A stretch of 64,000 bases of DNA from Amphiura filiformis (Eukaryota > Echinodermata > Ophiuroidea > Amphilepidida > Amphiuridae), in contig NC_092628.1 in assembly GCF_039555335.1 (NCBI RefSeq), positions 58,019,547 to 58,083,546 on the forward strand, in the 5' to 3' direction. This document shows, in pieces, positions 35,593 to 48,571 of this stretch (its first letter is position 1; every line of letters begins with the position of its first letter). Below the pieces are notes generated by a model. That model was not told where the DNA came from. It did no database searches and saw nothing but the letters and a program-made list of their open reading frames with translations. The position numbers were made by a program, and so were the translations under genes.

Positions 35593-36038
35593 CAGTGTTC
35601 GAATTAAGAAAAAATAAATGGTTGTCCCACGGACAACCAGGTTACAATTTCTGGTTGTCCGTCTAAGTTTTTGGTTGTCCGTACTTGGAACAAGTTTTTG
35701 CTATTAATATACTTGAATATCAGTGTCAAAGGAAACTTCCCCCGTAATGCATAAACTGGGGTTTTTTTTCGGTATCGAGGGGCTCAAGAAAGTAAACGGA
35801 TAATGGCTGCGGTTGACTTTCGCAGCTGGGTTGTAGAACCATGTTTAAATTCACATTTATTTTATAAATTTAAAAATAGTTTCACATCTTAAATATTACC
35901 ATTGGCTAAAAGATACACATACAAAGGTGAGTTTTGGCTACAGATTTATGGTTGTCCGGCGGACAACCGAATCAATATTTTTGGTTGTCCGCGACTTTTT
36001 TAGTTTTCCGGGCAACAGGACAATAAAATTTGACGCTG
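35593..36038. mobile_element. hAT-like MITE with GGTTGTCCG repeats, 446 bp
   Basis: The ends CAGTGTTCGAATT and (inverted) CAGCGTCAAATTT are flanked by a perfect 8-bp duplication, CCAATAAC (35585-35592 and 36039-36046). Inside, GGTTGTCC occurs five times near both ends, twice as the palindrome GGTTGTCC…GGACAACC. An 8-bp duplication with CAG ends is typical of hAT elements. Confidence 0.75.
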
Positions 36039-36049
36039 CCAATAACCCC

Positions 36050-39000
36050 CCCAAAGTAGGTTACAGGCATATGTAGCCCTATCCCATTGATAATACTGGT
36101 CAAAATGATGCAACCAGGAAATTTTGTCTTTGCCAAAATATTTATTTGTATTTCGTGTTGATATCACCCATGCACAAGGACCCAAAGCAAGTACTTTTCA
36201 TTTAGTGTAAAATGGACCCAAAGCAAGTACTATGCGGTTGTTTTCCTACCCGAAGCAAGTTGCAGTACTAGTATTTTAATGTTATGAGTCATGATGAACA
36301 CACCTAACAACGCTGGTAGCCATCAATCAAGAGGTCTAAAGAAAAAGCACACTTTTTGAGGAGTTTTTGAGTAGGCCTACTATTTTAAAACCCAGAAAAT
36401 TACCTTTAACTGATTTTCACAACAAATTTTACCTCTATAAAAATTCCCTTTTAAAAGGGAAAGCCAGCCTCAATGTAGAAGAGGTCTTGTAATTAGTTTT
36501 GGTCAATGTGAAAGGCATTTTTAGGATCACGCTTACATCTACATGACAGTCCACCAAACCATCAACGATGAGAACATGCACACTGAAACAGCAGAAAACA
36601 TTAATTCCTAATCTCATGTCAACTCTTTTAATTCATTACATGTACTCCAAATTGTTCTGGTCTGTTTGTTTTTTTTGTTGTTGTTGTTGTTGTTGTTGTC
36701 GTTGGTTTTTTGTCTTTTCAGCTTTTTACCCACGATATCTCAATTTCCAATTTTGTAATACCAGAACTTACGAACTCAATATCTTCGCTTAGGAATGTCC
36801 GATTTCACTGCTTTCGATATATACACTGCGGTTTGAGTTAACTTACATGTACATTTTATTTTAAAATAACTTAATTAATTAGCAATGTATAGTTTAAGCC
36901 TACTATATTATAATAGATAGTGGCCAGCACATTTATAAAGGACTGGTTACTCACTACAATCTTCACTCTTAAACTGTGTTTTTCTGAATGTGCTGATCAT
37001 GTTGATTGCTAGTCGGAAACTCCTGCGAAGCTATGGACATGGCATCTTACATACTCCATTCTATAACAGTCTGCCTAGTGCCTTGTGTGTTTTCTCTTCA
37101 ATCATTTTGTTGAATGTAATTTTATGAATCAAATAGTTATGTGTCATTTTATTTATAATAAAGAAGTTATTAAATTAATAAAGTAAGACAATTTATTTAT
37201 CTATAAGTGCATGTCAAATGGGGTACATTGTTCAATACTATATGCATAAATTATGCCCATATTATAGCTAGGCCCTAAAAACTTTATTTTGCATCGGATT
37301 TTTCCCCTTGAAAAGACAAAACTGATGTTTATGATAGCAACCATTTCATCAATAACATTTTGAGTCATTTTTAGCCATAAAACGACACAGGATATGATAG
37401 ATAACTACTTTCACATCAATATGGTCCATATGATCACAGATTGTTGAGAATCTGTGATATGATCCGAGGATATGATGACGAATTTGATTCTATAGATCTG
37501 TTATCAACATGATATCACGCTGTTCAGTGGTCAAGGAGTAAGGACCCCCGGTCAAGGACACTGATATGACATCATAGGTGATGTCAGATTTTCTTCTGCT
37601 GACCATATGATGCTATATATATTAACTATTATTGTTACATTTAGGCCTTTAAACTTTTAAAGTCATAATTAATTAGTTCAAACATAACTTTGGTAATACT
37701 CACTCGTTTTCGTTCGTTGAAACGGCAAAACATACTTACTTTTCCTAACAAATCGAATTAAAATATTTATAAAAAAATTTAACCACGAAAAGTAAAAAAA
37801 AAAAATCATTCCAATACCACTAAAATATAATCTCTTGAGTAAACTGACCCCAAACCTGAAACAGGTACCAGCCCGAATGGGCTGGCGAAAACAGTTTGTC
37901 CCTTAAACAGGAAAGGTACAGGTTTTTGCTAAATCAACCCTTATACATGTTTTTGTTTATAATTTTCTAATATTTATAATTTTCTAATATTTATGTTTGA
38001 GTGATGTTCCTATCACAAATAAGAAAACACATTCTAAAATGCCAGGGAAACACGCTTTGTGAAATAGCAGGATCATTAAAATGACCTCTAAATGTAGCAA
38101 CTAGAAGTTTAAAAGCAACCATTTTGCTTGAAATGAGGCAGTTTTCCCCTCTAAATGGGACTCGCGTGATTCACATTCATTCTCTGAAAAGCACCCTTAT
38201 TCGCATTTTTCTGGTCATGCATGTTTACACTTTTAGCCCTCAGGAGATTTGTGCATGGTATAAATCTGTATTGTATAATTTAATGTATTGTTTTGTATTG
38301 TATCACCTGAGAACCACAATGTCCTTTTTTCTTGGTTGGCATGGTTTTTGGATGATAGGACATTTTGGAGGCCACATGAAGCTATAGGCCTATCTAGTAA
38401 TTTTACTTAAAAAGCTATTTATCAGGGATATACCAAACACTGTAGAGAGGCGTTGTCAAGCATCCCTCTGCCAATGCATCTTTACCAGACCCTTATGCAG
38501 GATTTTTTAGGGGGGGCTGATTTGTGAAAAGTGGACTTTCTTTCAAAATATTTTGACCTTTTTTGACCAAACTAGCGTAAAAAAACCTGATTTTGATATT
38601 TTTGGACTTTTTGTATACTTTTGCAAATGGGGGGGCACCCCTGGTATCAAACCTGATCTTTACTTAACTGAATTTCATCCAATGTCTAATATTACCATCT
38701 TTTTAAGATGCTAATCTTTTAAAACCTGACTATTTATATGATGATTTTGCAGATACACCAGAGCGTTTTCAATATTCATACGTTATTTTCCCAGTGTTGA
38801 CTCTCGTTGTAAAGCGTTTCCATATAGGGTTCATACATCTTTAAATATGAAATCCAAAAAAAGAGATAAAGAGAGGCTTACATGGAAGTAATATGTGGCC
38901 AGGAAAACAATTGATATCTCTTTCATACACCTCTTTCCTGTCAATGCCACAACATTGGTTTGGGTGACCTACTTCTACTACTAGTTTAGCAAGTTCATCT

Positions 39001-40100
39001 TTCTTTCAAGACCAAACTTTTTCCCTTTAGTTATATCTTTCTGAAAATGATAAAGACAGAGAAGAATATGTGGACAAACTTTGCATATGTTAGTACCATA
39101 CCTGAGGTGCATTTATAGGCGGAATGCATCTATTTGCTTGTGCAAATTTAATGTTGGAATTTAATTGATTTCTTTTTATATACGGTAGTCTTTTTGTATT
39201 AAATATATCTGTGGATACTTACACTTGATTTCCGCTTCAGTAACATTACCAGACAAGATCATTAACAGTCAGATCTAGGGAAATAAATGTAGGCCAATAA
39301 AAGTGTGAAGTGAATTGAGAGACCTAGTTTTACACTAAACATTGCCCGGGTATGGGTGGATAAAGGAAGCAACATAATATGCCGATTTAGTATTTATATC
39401 TAGGTACCTAATAAGCTTGGTGTAAAATAACACAATACAAATCTAGAGTTTGTTCATAAAATTTTCATTTTCATAAGCTTCACAAGCATAAATGATAAAC
39501 TGTTACAAATCTAAAAAGAAAACTTTGTTGAATACATGCTTATTTGCATTATTGAGAGTGAACAAGAGCTAATACCTTGTGCTAAGAAATTATTCTTTCT
39601 GTTTGCAGTTTAAGTTTGTCAATGGTTTCAGTTCAGAAGTTGTTTTAATAATTTTAATTCAATTCAGTTCAATATAATGTATTTTATTTTATCCATTATT
39701 ATGTGCAACACTAACACTAGATACACTCAAATTTCAAAGTCAAATTTATATGACATCGCCTGGATGCCCCCCCCCTTAAGCGGGGTGGGTTGGGAAACAT
39801 ACTGCACCTCCAATCAAACCACCCTGATGATGCCATAATGGAGCACCAAAAAGTGACTTCAGGAAATTTGTCCAAAAATTACAGAACAGGACATGCATGT
39901 TGATACATCATGCAACAAGCATGCATGGATGAGTGCGGTTACTATTTACCAGTATTGAAGTTTACAAAAGCACACACACCTCTACATGGAGTTCAAAATG
40001 CCCTCCTCAGTGCATTTAGAGATGGAGGAAAGTTTGTTTTTCCGTAAGAACAAACCTATAGTACATGCAGCTATAGCCATAGACCCTATTATAAAAGAAA
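36050..40100. other. No gene seen; remnants of repeats
   Basis: AT-rich sequence. A (TGT)n tract is at 36675-36700. Positions 36715-36810 resemble, inverted, the inside of the element at 44430-44846. Positions 38490-38645 resemble the hAT-like element at 54260 but without clear ends. No supported exon was found. Confidence 0.5.
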
Positions 40101-40115
40101 GTGATGGGCTATGAC

Positions 40116-40361
40116 CAGGGTTGCCAAACCCGCGATTTGGTAGCCCAATTGGGCGACTTTTGAAGATTTTTCCCGCGACTTTTGACAATTTCCGGTCCCA
40201 TAGAAACCAATGGTTAAAAAAAAATTGGGCGACTTTTCAACATTGGCTCCCATGACTTCCGCTAGTTTCCTGCCCCATAGAAACCAATGGTTAAGAGAAA
40301 AATTGGGCGACTTTTCGATTTTTTGACCCGCGATTCGGGCTGAAATCTTTTGGCAACCCTG
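40116..40361. mobile_element. hAT-like MITE, 246 bp, perfect 8-bp duplication
   Basis: TIR CAGGGTTGCCAAA on both ends, flanked by GCTATGAC (40108-40115 and 40362-40369). The body contains a tandem duplication of about 88 bp, marked by AATTGGGCGACTTTT and CATAGAAACCAATGGTTAA occurring repeatedly. Confidence 0.9.
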
Positions 40362-40394
40362 GCTATGACCAAGAATAACAGGAAAGGAGTTGAT

Positions 40395-40690
40395 GCTTTG
40401 AGATGTGGTGTTACAGGAGGCTTCTGCAAGTGACATGGAAAGACAGGAGAACAAATTCCTGGATCTTAGACAAAATAGGTACACATTTACCATCAGAAAT
40501 GGCATAATGGAGAAAAAGCAAAAGTACTTTGGACATATTGTCAGGAAACATGGAGGTGTAGAAAACAAACTTTGCAAGGGGCTATGGAAGGCCGACAAAG
40601 AAGAGGGATGTTCACCAACATCTTCGACTATAAATGACATGAAGCTGGTTTCTATACCAAGGAATGCAAAGATCGATTGAGATAGCGTAC
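40395..40690 (+). mobile_element. Retrotransposon C-terminal fragment
   Basis: Frames give TIRNGIMEKKQKYFGHIVRK, then LCKGLWKADKEEGCS. The KxKYFGHIxRxxG pattern is the conserved end of many non-LTR endonuclease and reverse transcriptase polyproteins. Only about 90 codons remain. Confidence 0.65.
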
Positions 40691-41268
40691 TCCACTCTTG
40701 AGAAGACTACAGCAGTGCTTCAGAGCGCCACCTAACACAGTCAGACAGATGAAAGTAGGCTTATATTATTGTGTAATTTTCTACTAAAAAACATTCATGT
40801 TCAATACATTGAGGTGTACAAACTACGTAGTTCTCAAATTACACTTTCCATGGAAACTGTATGGATTTGACCTATGCATGAACTTACTCTCTTCAATCTT
40901 TGTGACCCAGGAAATTCTTCTTTTACAAATTAAATGAATTGTGAAATACCTGGGTATTGTGTAAATAATCAAATTGTGGAATCAGAAAAAAGAATAGCAA
41001 TCTAGGGAAAGTAGGTCTAGGTCCCCATTTTTGTTGATGCAGGAACAACAAAATAACAAAATGGGAAGTTGATTCTGTTATTAAAATTTTAGTAGCAATA
41101 TTGCACATTACATATTAAAGGTCCCATACAATATAGGCCCTAATCCAGGGCCAGAATATCCTGTTAGCAGTCGTAGCATCTACAATGTAGGCGATATTAT
41201 TATTATTATTATTATTATAGGCCTTCATTGAACAATGTTGGGCAGGTATACCCATCATCATAATCATA

Positions 41269-42221
41269 CAGGGTTCAACTTATAGAAATAACCCTTCCCC
41301 CTAAAGTTACAAAACATTTCTTTGCATAACTTGACATACATTTTGTGGATTTGAAAAATTAAAAAAGCTGTGAATAGAGGAATCGTTTTTCAACCCTCCC
41401 AGAGTTGTTTCATTTGCAAAAACAATCACATTTTCCTAAAATTATGCTTCCACATTATGTACAAAACGTTCTCGATATTAATGTCTCTGATCCTTCAGGC
41501 ACACATGCAACCATCATTCAGTGCAAAACAAAGATTAATTGAACATAATTTTGATGTAAAATGAGATTTTAAATACTTAATCAGCAGTTGTTTCAAAATG
41601 ATAAAATCACTAGGAAGGAGAAATGAGCTTTCCACGCATACATTTGACCAAAAGGGTGAACATTTGTAAACCTGTATTGGGTCGGTTGAAGCATCTTGCA
41701 TTATGATTTAAAATGATTTTCTTTCTTGGATAAAGGTGTAACACTCATGATGTAGCCACAAGAGATAGGCTGCATGCAGTTAACTGGCTGGATGCTGACT
41801 TCCAACCTACAATCTCTGTTGGTCATTTCTTCTTTGTCATGTATGTCTTTATTCCTTTAGTGATTTTACCATTTTTGAAACACCGACTGAAACCCCATTC
41901 ATGTCAAAATTCATGTCAATGAATCATGGTTTTATACTGAAAGATAATTGCATGGGTGACTGAGTAATCGGATACATAACATTTAAGAAAATAAACCAAC
42001 AATTACATCAATCAAAACATTGATCATGTTGATATCAAAAACGTTTTTGTACATTACATGTACAAAAATGATTTTCAAAAAGAAGAAGATTGGGAGGGTA
42101 GTAAAAAGATTCCTTTATTCACAGGTTTTTAATTTTTTCAAATCAACCAAATGTATGTCAAGTTATGCAAAGAAATATTTTGTAATTTTATGGGGGGGGG
42201 GGGTATTTCTTTTGAACCCTG
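41269..42221. mobile_element. TA-flanked MITE family G, copy 2, 953 bp
   Basis: Same terminal repeats and internal blocks as the element at 20516-21743, with TA on both sides. It is about 275 bp shorter through internal deletions and has a G-run of 13 near 42192. Confidence 0.85.
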
Positions 42222-43200
42222 TATGAATGTATCATGTGCTTGGGCCTGATCTTTTGGTATTTTAAAGTTTTCATGGGATATATCTGGAGTATGACATTGA
42301 GTGTTTTATGACATTGGGACTATACTTTTGGGTTGGGTATAAATCCTAGGTGATTTTGAAACCCTGAAGCTTCTAATATTATTTTGGTTTAGTATCTATT
42401 GTTCAATTAAAAATGCAAAGTTCACTCTCCTTATTAATAAAAATGTTAAAATGAAAGCAACATTTCATAATGTGGGCCACACCACACAAATAGGCCTATA
42501 TGCAATATGGTTGGGTTCATTGACCAGTTACACCCACATATATGTGGGTACCACAGTCTAAAAAGCAAAACAAATTTCCTCAGAATCAAAAAGCTTCAGT
42601 CAACCAAAATATTTCTGCAATCACATTCTAGGTGTGTAGCATATTTGGCATGAGTGACAGGCATATGTGTTTTTGGGTGTATGTCAGTTATGTTTATAGG
42701 CCTCAATCGACCAACCCTAATTTTGAAAATTTTTACTGTACAAAAGAATACCGACCCTATTTTCTGAAAATCAAGAAACACTTTTTTTTCCCGTTCTATA
42801 TTTTTGCATTCTAATTAACCAAAAATACACATTTTCAAACAAAATTGATTACTTAAAACCTGGTTTAATGAAATTCAACACCACAATAGCATAATATTGC
42901 AAGTAACATATTATAATAGGCAACTGCAGTAACCAGTTGGAGATTTTACTTTACCCCCAAAAAAAAAGCAGCCGTCCATTGATGATCAATGAACAGACTG
43001 ACGGCGACGACCATCCCCAGTCTAAAACTGCATGCAATTGTTGATGCAATACAGATGCATATACATCAGTTATTAGTTGTCGGGAGTTGGATGGGGTAAG
43101 CTTAACCCTACTCCTGTAAAGGTCATTGCCTCAATTGCCTGCCAAGCAGCCAATAAGAAACTTTTATCGCGGGCGAAAGTTTGCTTAAGTTGAGATTTAC

Positions 43201-43300
43201 ATGGCAGCTGAAAGCGTTTTTGCTTGTGAAGTGGACTATGAACCGGGCATAAGAGAGTTTGGACTGTATTTAGTTCCTATCAGTCTTAACAATATGTCTG
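43201..43300 (+). CDS. Possible upstream first exon (weak)
   Basis: An ATG opens a short frame, MAAESVFACEVDYEPGIREF, reaching a possible donor TCTG/GTATAG in phase 1. A CCAAT motif (GCAGCCAATAAG) and a CpG-rich patch, ATCGCGGGCG, lie 30-60 bp upstream. No known N-terminus is matched. It could belong to an alternative transcript of the nuclear receptor, or be chance. Confidence 0.15.
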
Positions 43301-44254
43301 GTATAGAACCACAGATTGAGATGGCACTCAGAACATATGACAATCAACAGTGAAACCCACATTTCTTCCCAAACATTGCACTTCTTAATTCAGCACTTGA
43401 AAGGTGGTATTGAGTCAACCATCAAAACTACTAAGATAAAAAGATAGCATTTTAAACACCAATACTAGTAACTGTAGTGTAGGCCTACATACAAAACCCT
43501 CCTCAACTGAAGCCAGCTTTCCTTTAAAAGGATTTAAAAAAATCTAACACCCCTATTTTCAGCATGGATACTAAACTGTTAAAAATTGTTTCACACTAAT
43601 AGAGATAAATCAAGAATGTTTTCAGTCACAGCTTTTCCTGGAGCAGATCTTGTGCGTGTGTGTGGGGGTGCTGCCCTAAATTATCAGAATATTGCGTCAA
43701 TCCTTGTTGAAAGATGAAATTAATGGCCTGATGCCTCAAAGGTTAGCCTTTTCTGGGTCATTCTATTCTTCTGCCAGTGAACTTGTGGTAACCTTCCTTT
43801 CTGAAGAGGATTCAATCCCTATTGAACCCATAAATTACTGGTTATCATTTCCCCACTTACTGAAAGGAAAACTGAACAGTGTTTACATTGCGGGCTCACC
43901 TCACTGACCTTCTCAACTCACCTTAACTTATTTAGATTACTATCTTTTAACTTGTTTTTTGTTTTGATTGCTGTGATTAATCATAATATTTCACAAGAAG
44001 TTCCTGAACAACGTTTTCTGTTCAGGACCTGGCTGTTTCACTGCTACAATGTATGAGGCATACGTGCATATTATACTCATATAGCTTTATGGTCATTATA
44101 TTTTGTAATACCGGTAGTATTTAATATTACATGTAATTATGTATATCTTTAATTAAGACTCAATCAATATATTATCAAATTATTGTTTTAATACTAGCAG
44201 TAGATATTATTTAGGTCCTAATATGGCCTGATTTTGGAATTGAAAAAAAAAATG

Positions 44255-44360
44255 ATTTGTTCAAGGAAGAGATATTTTAATAGGAAGAGATATTTTAAGG
44301 AAGAGATATTTTTTTCAAGGAAGAGATATTTTAAGATTATTTCAAGGAAGAGATATTTTA
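44255..44360. repeat. Short tandem repeat, GGAAGAGATATTTT
   Basis: The unit AAGGAAGAGATATTTT, with variable spacers, occurs about five times. Confidence 0.9.
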
Positions 44361-44429
44361 AAAGAATACTATACTAACTTTGTGGAAAATGTTGGTGGAA
44401 TTAAGTTTTTCATCATTGATATACAGGTG

Positions 44430-44846
44430 ATGTGGTATATCAAAAAGAAACACTTCTGGGCATGTTATCAATTTTGAGTGTTTAACATATCTTAAATATT
44501 GCAATATTTTGCTCCACAACACTGTTTCCACAATGAAATTGGACATAAGCGAAGATATTGAGTAAACAAGTTATGGTATATAAAGTTGGAAATTTAGATA
44601 TCGGCCTTTAAAAATATTTTTCATACTGTTGAGAGAATAACCTCTAATAATAAATGTCTGAAAAAATACAAGATGCCAGTTATATTCCGGTCTGAAACTA
44701 TCACACAATATTTTAAATAATATTAATATCACAAATTTGCAACAAATCCAAATTGTGAAAAAAATTACCCCTGGGCAGATTTTTTGCCATATCTTCATTT
44801 TAATATGATCCTGCCCAAAAGTGTCTCCTCTTGATATACCAGGTCA
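44430..44846. mobile_element. MITE, about 417 bp
   Basis: Left GTGGTATATCAAAAAGAAAC and (inverted) right CTGGTATATCAAGAGGAGAC both continue into ACACTTnTGGGCA. The internal sequence near 44516-44605 is found inverted at 36715-36810. No clear target duplication was found. Confidence 0.65.
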
Positions 44847-44849
44847 CAT

Positions 44850-47800
44850 ATTTTAAATAATATTGCAAAAAAATTAATATAAGGTCCTTGTTTTTCTGAT
44901 ATTTCTTTGCAACATTTTACACTAGGAATGAACAGAATTTCAGAAGGTCATAAACAAACTTGATTTATAGCAAAACAAACTAATCTTTTATTTAAACCAT
45001 AGTCTGTATTTAAAAACTGTGCTACTCATGGGACATGGAATATTTTCACAGAGACCTTGATAATTTTTATGTTATCTCACTCATGCTCCAGGAATTTGAT
45101 GGATCATTCACCTGTATTGCAATCATTTCCCAATACCATGAATTTTAAAGGTATTAAAAACCAATCAAATATATTATGACGTCTTGGTGGTCTTTGACAA
45201 CAGAGTGAGTTTATTGTGACCAGGCTTTTTTATTGTATGATGTGGATATCCTTCAGGATATTGTGGGCATTTGTATCAATAGAATTAATACACATAAAAA
45301 TTAATTGATTTTGATATGAATACTGGGAATGTGATGACCCAATCAATCTTGTATTTCCTCCCAGGCAAATAAGGCCTATCCTTGAAAAGATATTTCGCAC
45401 CATCAGTCCAAATATTTTTTCTTCAAAACCTTTCTTTTTACAATTGTTGTTTGTTGAAAAGTTCTACAAAGAAGGTAGGTAGGTGTGTGTGTGGGGGGGG
45501 GGGATACATTTTCAGCAAAATATTTACTGGTTGCAAGAGATACAAGCCTGGGTACAAGCAACTTTCTACTTCCAACGTAGCCTAACTTTATTTTATAGTA
45601 CTAGTAGATAGGCCCTTTTAACTATGGCCTCCAAAAATATTACTGGTATAAATATAATGATCTTCCAGGAAATGAGTCAAGGAAGCTAAAAATCACATTT
45701 ATATTTCTAATAGAACTTGTGGTTCTTGAGTTAAGGCCAATAATATATAGTTCTATATATCAAAACGAAAGTTTTGGACATTTTGCTCCTCCCAAGAAAA
45801 ATCATGCACATGGGGTGGATATGTGAGGCCTATATCAAGCCATAGGATCTCCTTTATAGAACCATAGAAGTGATAGAACCCATCAGTGTAGACCCTAATA
45901 TTCTTCTCTTCTGTCAATACAAATATGCTACGGGCCTATCGCCACTCACCCTCTTGTAGGGTTATACTATTTTCTGTGAATACTATGTTTTGATTGTAAT
46001 TCTAGAAGGGTATATCCAAGAATTGCCCTTGTTTTCTTGTTTCCGGAATTGAAAGCTATACACCTTTATTATAGGCCTACACACACCCCCCACTCAACAC
46101 CTGGGAGTGGGATATACACATAGGCCTACATTCAGCCATAAAGGGAAGGGCAAAACACATGGGCCACGCAGCAAACATGTGTCCTAACCATTTACCTGAG
46201 TATATCAAATAGATATGGTAATTGCAATTGGTGGATTCTATAACTTTAAGCTTTTGCAGTCAAATGGTTGATGAGTTACCTTTCCCCCACATTAAATATG
46301 GACTCTTTATCTGTATTTTGTGTATTTGTTTAAATATTGATTGTTGATAATTCTAATTGTTATCGGTAGCAATACAAACAATTTATACACAATATTTACA
46401 CAATTGCACTGATTATGTTCTGAATATACACTTTCTAAAATTAACCTCGTTATAACCTTGTTGTCGTGATTCTTGGTGATTGTGAATCAAAGTAATTTGC
46501 ATTGTCATATTCAGATGATTGTAAAAATAAAAATAAAAAACAAGATATCATATTGTGTCAATACTGTAACCTTATTATTATCTTGTCTGATAAGAGCAAT
46601 CCATTATTTTTAGCATGGCTATCTTACAAAGCCAAATGCGGGTGGCTAACTTCAATCATTATTTTAAATGGGAAACAGAGGAAGCCTCCATGCTTCAATC
46701 AAATATTTCTAGTCCATTTCACAGAGGAGAAAGTTCTGTGGCATTTGATGAGAATATTGTCTCTTGTAACTAAATTCAAGGAGTAAGATGGTCTTTTTTT
46801 GTATAAACACAGTGGATGAACTGAGGTTTATGAAATTAAGAGTAAATTCACATGTGTTTGTTCTACATACAATTAGATACAAAAATAGTGTCAATTGCAA
46901 CAGGTTATTTTTTTTCCAGTTTTATTACATAGGCCTACTTGTGTGAATTCTTTTTCATGTGTTTGTTCTACACAGTGAAGGGTAGTTGGGGGCTTTAGTT
47001 GATAAACTGGATTATAAATGAGGCAATACTAGTAAAATCTTGATCTCTCCTTGTTTTACCCCTTAATAGTCCCTGTGATTAAAATACAATGAATGTGATA
47101 TTGAATTTAAATAAATGTATTAATAATAATTTAAAAAAAACACCTCACAATCGTAAGCTTTCATTCTGAGCTTAAATTTAACTTTGTACTACTTGTCAAT
47201 AGGCGAGTATGAAATTTGAAATGGGTAGATTTTTGACGATAGAACTAATTAACCGCATTGGTAGAAATGTTATTTGCATCTTGAAAAGTATGACTGAATT
47301 GCTGTACCTGTGCTACACAAAGTCAAACTATAATAATAGCTCTTTTTGTGGAAATAAAAGTAAAACAAGATAAGAAGATGATACATTGTTTGTTTAGTAA
47401 ATACCGACTTCTTATTTTACCACTGATTGTAATCATCTTAATTGTAACTCCTTGTTATCAGCAAGAGGAATTCAACATCTAAAAATGGGATCGGCATTGG
47501 TGTGCATTTCTTAATTCGGATATTTGCCTACCTGGTCTTAATCACTCGTTATCTTTTCAAGAACACTTCGCTATCTCAGTTTTATGATGAACATTAATTT
47601 GAATGATGTCTGGTATGATCTGATCACATTTTTGTGTAATATTTTATGCTGAATCTCAGTTTGCAAAAAATGATTGCACCATTTCTTTATACAAATTTGG
47701 AGTTGTGAGCTAGGCCTATGTGAAATTACAGATTTTTTTTGTTGCTGTTTTTATAATCTGATGAAAATAAAATTCACACAAAAGTAAAGCATGCATCATT

Positions 47801-48477
47801 CAGCTAGTTGCTACTTTCATAAGAGTTTCTAAAACCAGGTATTTTGAAATGATTTGTAAACCTTCATAATTGACTGGTTTTGGGTGCTCTTGCATGGGCA
47901 TATTAAAACTCTGGACATAAATTAAATATGTTTATTATTTAGGCCTATAGATGTACATAAAATTTAAAGATGATAATTTGAAATTTGACAATCTTGTCTC
48001 AATTAGAGATGGTACAGTTATGGTTAAGAAGTTGTGCCAATCATTTGATGCATTGTTGTGTGATAATACTAGCAATGATCAAATATTAACACTGATAGAC
48101 ATAACTGTTTGGATTCCATTTCTATTGAGATCAAGAACTGTGGACTTTGAACCTCATTTATGTATACACATCGCACGGTGTTGAAAACAAGACTGGCATT
48201 TTCGGTTTAGAACATTTCAGGCGATTTGTAGGGGAAGGAACGTATGATGAGTTAGTGCCGGAATTGCTTGGTAGTGAGCCGCTGGTAAATCTGTGAATCA
48301 CAAGTACTGTATTTAGCACGTTTGTAGCTCTCTGAGTTTATGATTCACGGCATGCAGATAAAGCAAGAGGCGTGATGTAATTGCTGCTATTTTGTTTGTG
48401 GTTATATTAGGCATTTACATACAAGTGTGTGTTACTAGGTTTCTTTAATACTTGTGTGATCAACTGAAGCTTCCAAA
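44850..48477. other. Upstream region of the nuclear receptor gene; no other gene seen
   Basis: AT-rich sequence with a family M repeat (45645-45835) and many TAGGCCTA palindromes. Promoter and 5' noncoding exons of the receptor may lie here, but no TATA box or start site can be supported. Confidence 0.4.
45645..45835 (+). repeat. Dispersed repeat family M, copy 2
   Basis: Shares GGAAATGAGTCAAGGAA, TCACATTTATATTTC, TTCTTGAGTTA and AAAACGAAAGTTTTGGACAT with the other copies, in the same order. Confidence 0.65.
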
Positions 48478-48571
48478 ATGGATGTCAAGAAGGAAATGGA
48501 GAATTGGGATTGGACAGAAATTATGTACCAGCTTTTGCAAAATATGGCTGATCGGCAACAAACTACTACTA
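48478..48571 (+). CDS. Nuclear receptor exon 1 (A/B region)
   Basis: Encodes 31 codons plus one base, [20 protein letters not shown] and onward, then donor A/GTAAGT. The segment is acidic with a short amphipathic stretch containing MYQLL, which resembles but does not equal an LxxLL box. The split codon joins exon 2 as Thr. The A/B region is short compared with the roughly 100 residues of vertebrate PPARs. Confidence 0.7.

Noticed and set aside
47951..48184. 77-codon ORF just upstream of the nuclear receptor
   Set aside because: It has no domain or convincing splice sites and does not join the receptor frame; probably chance.
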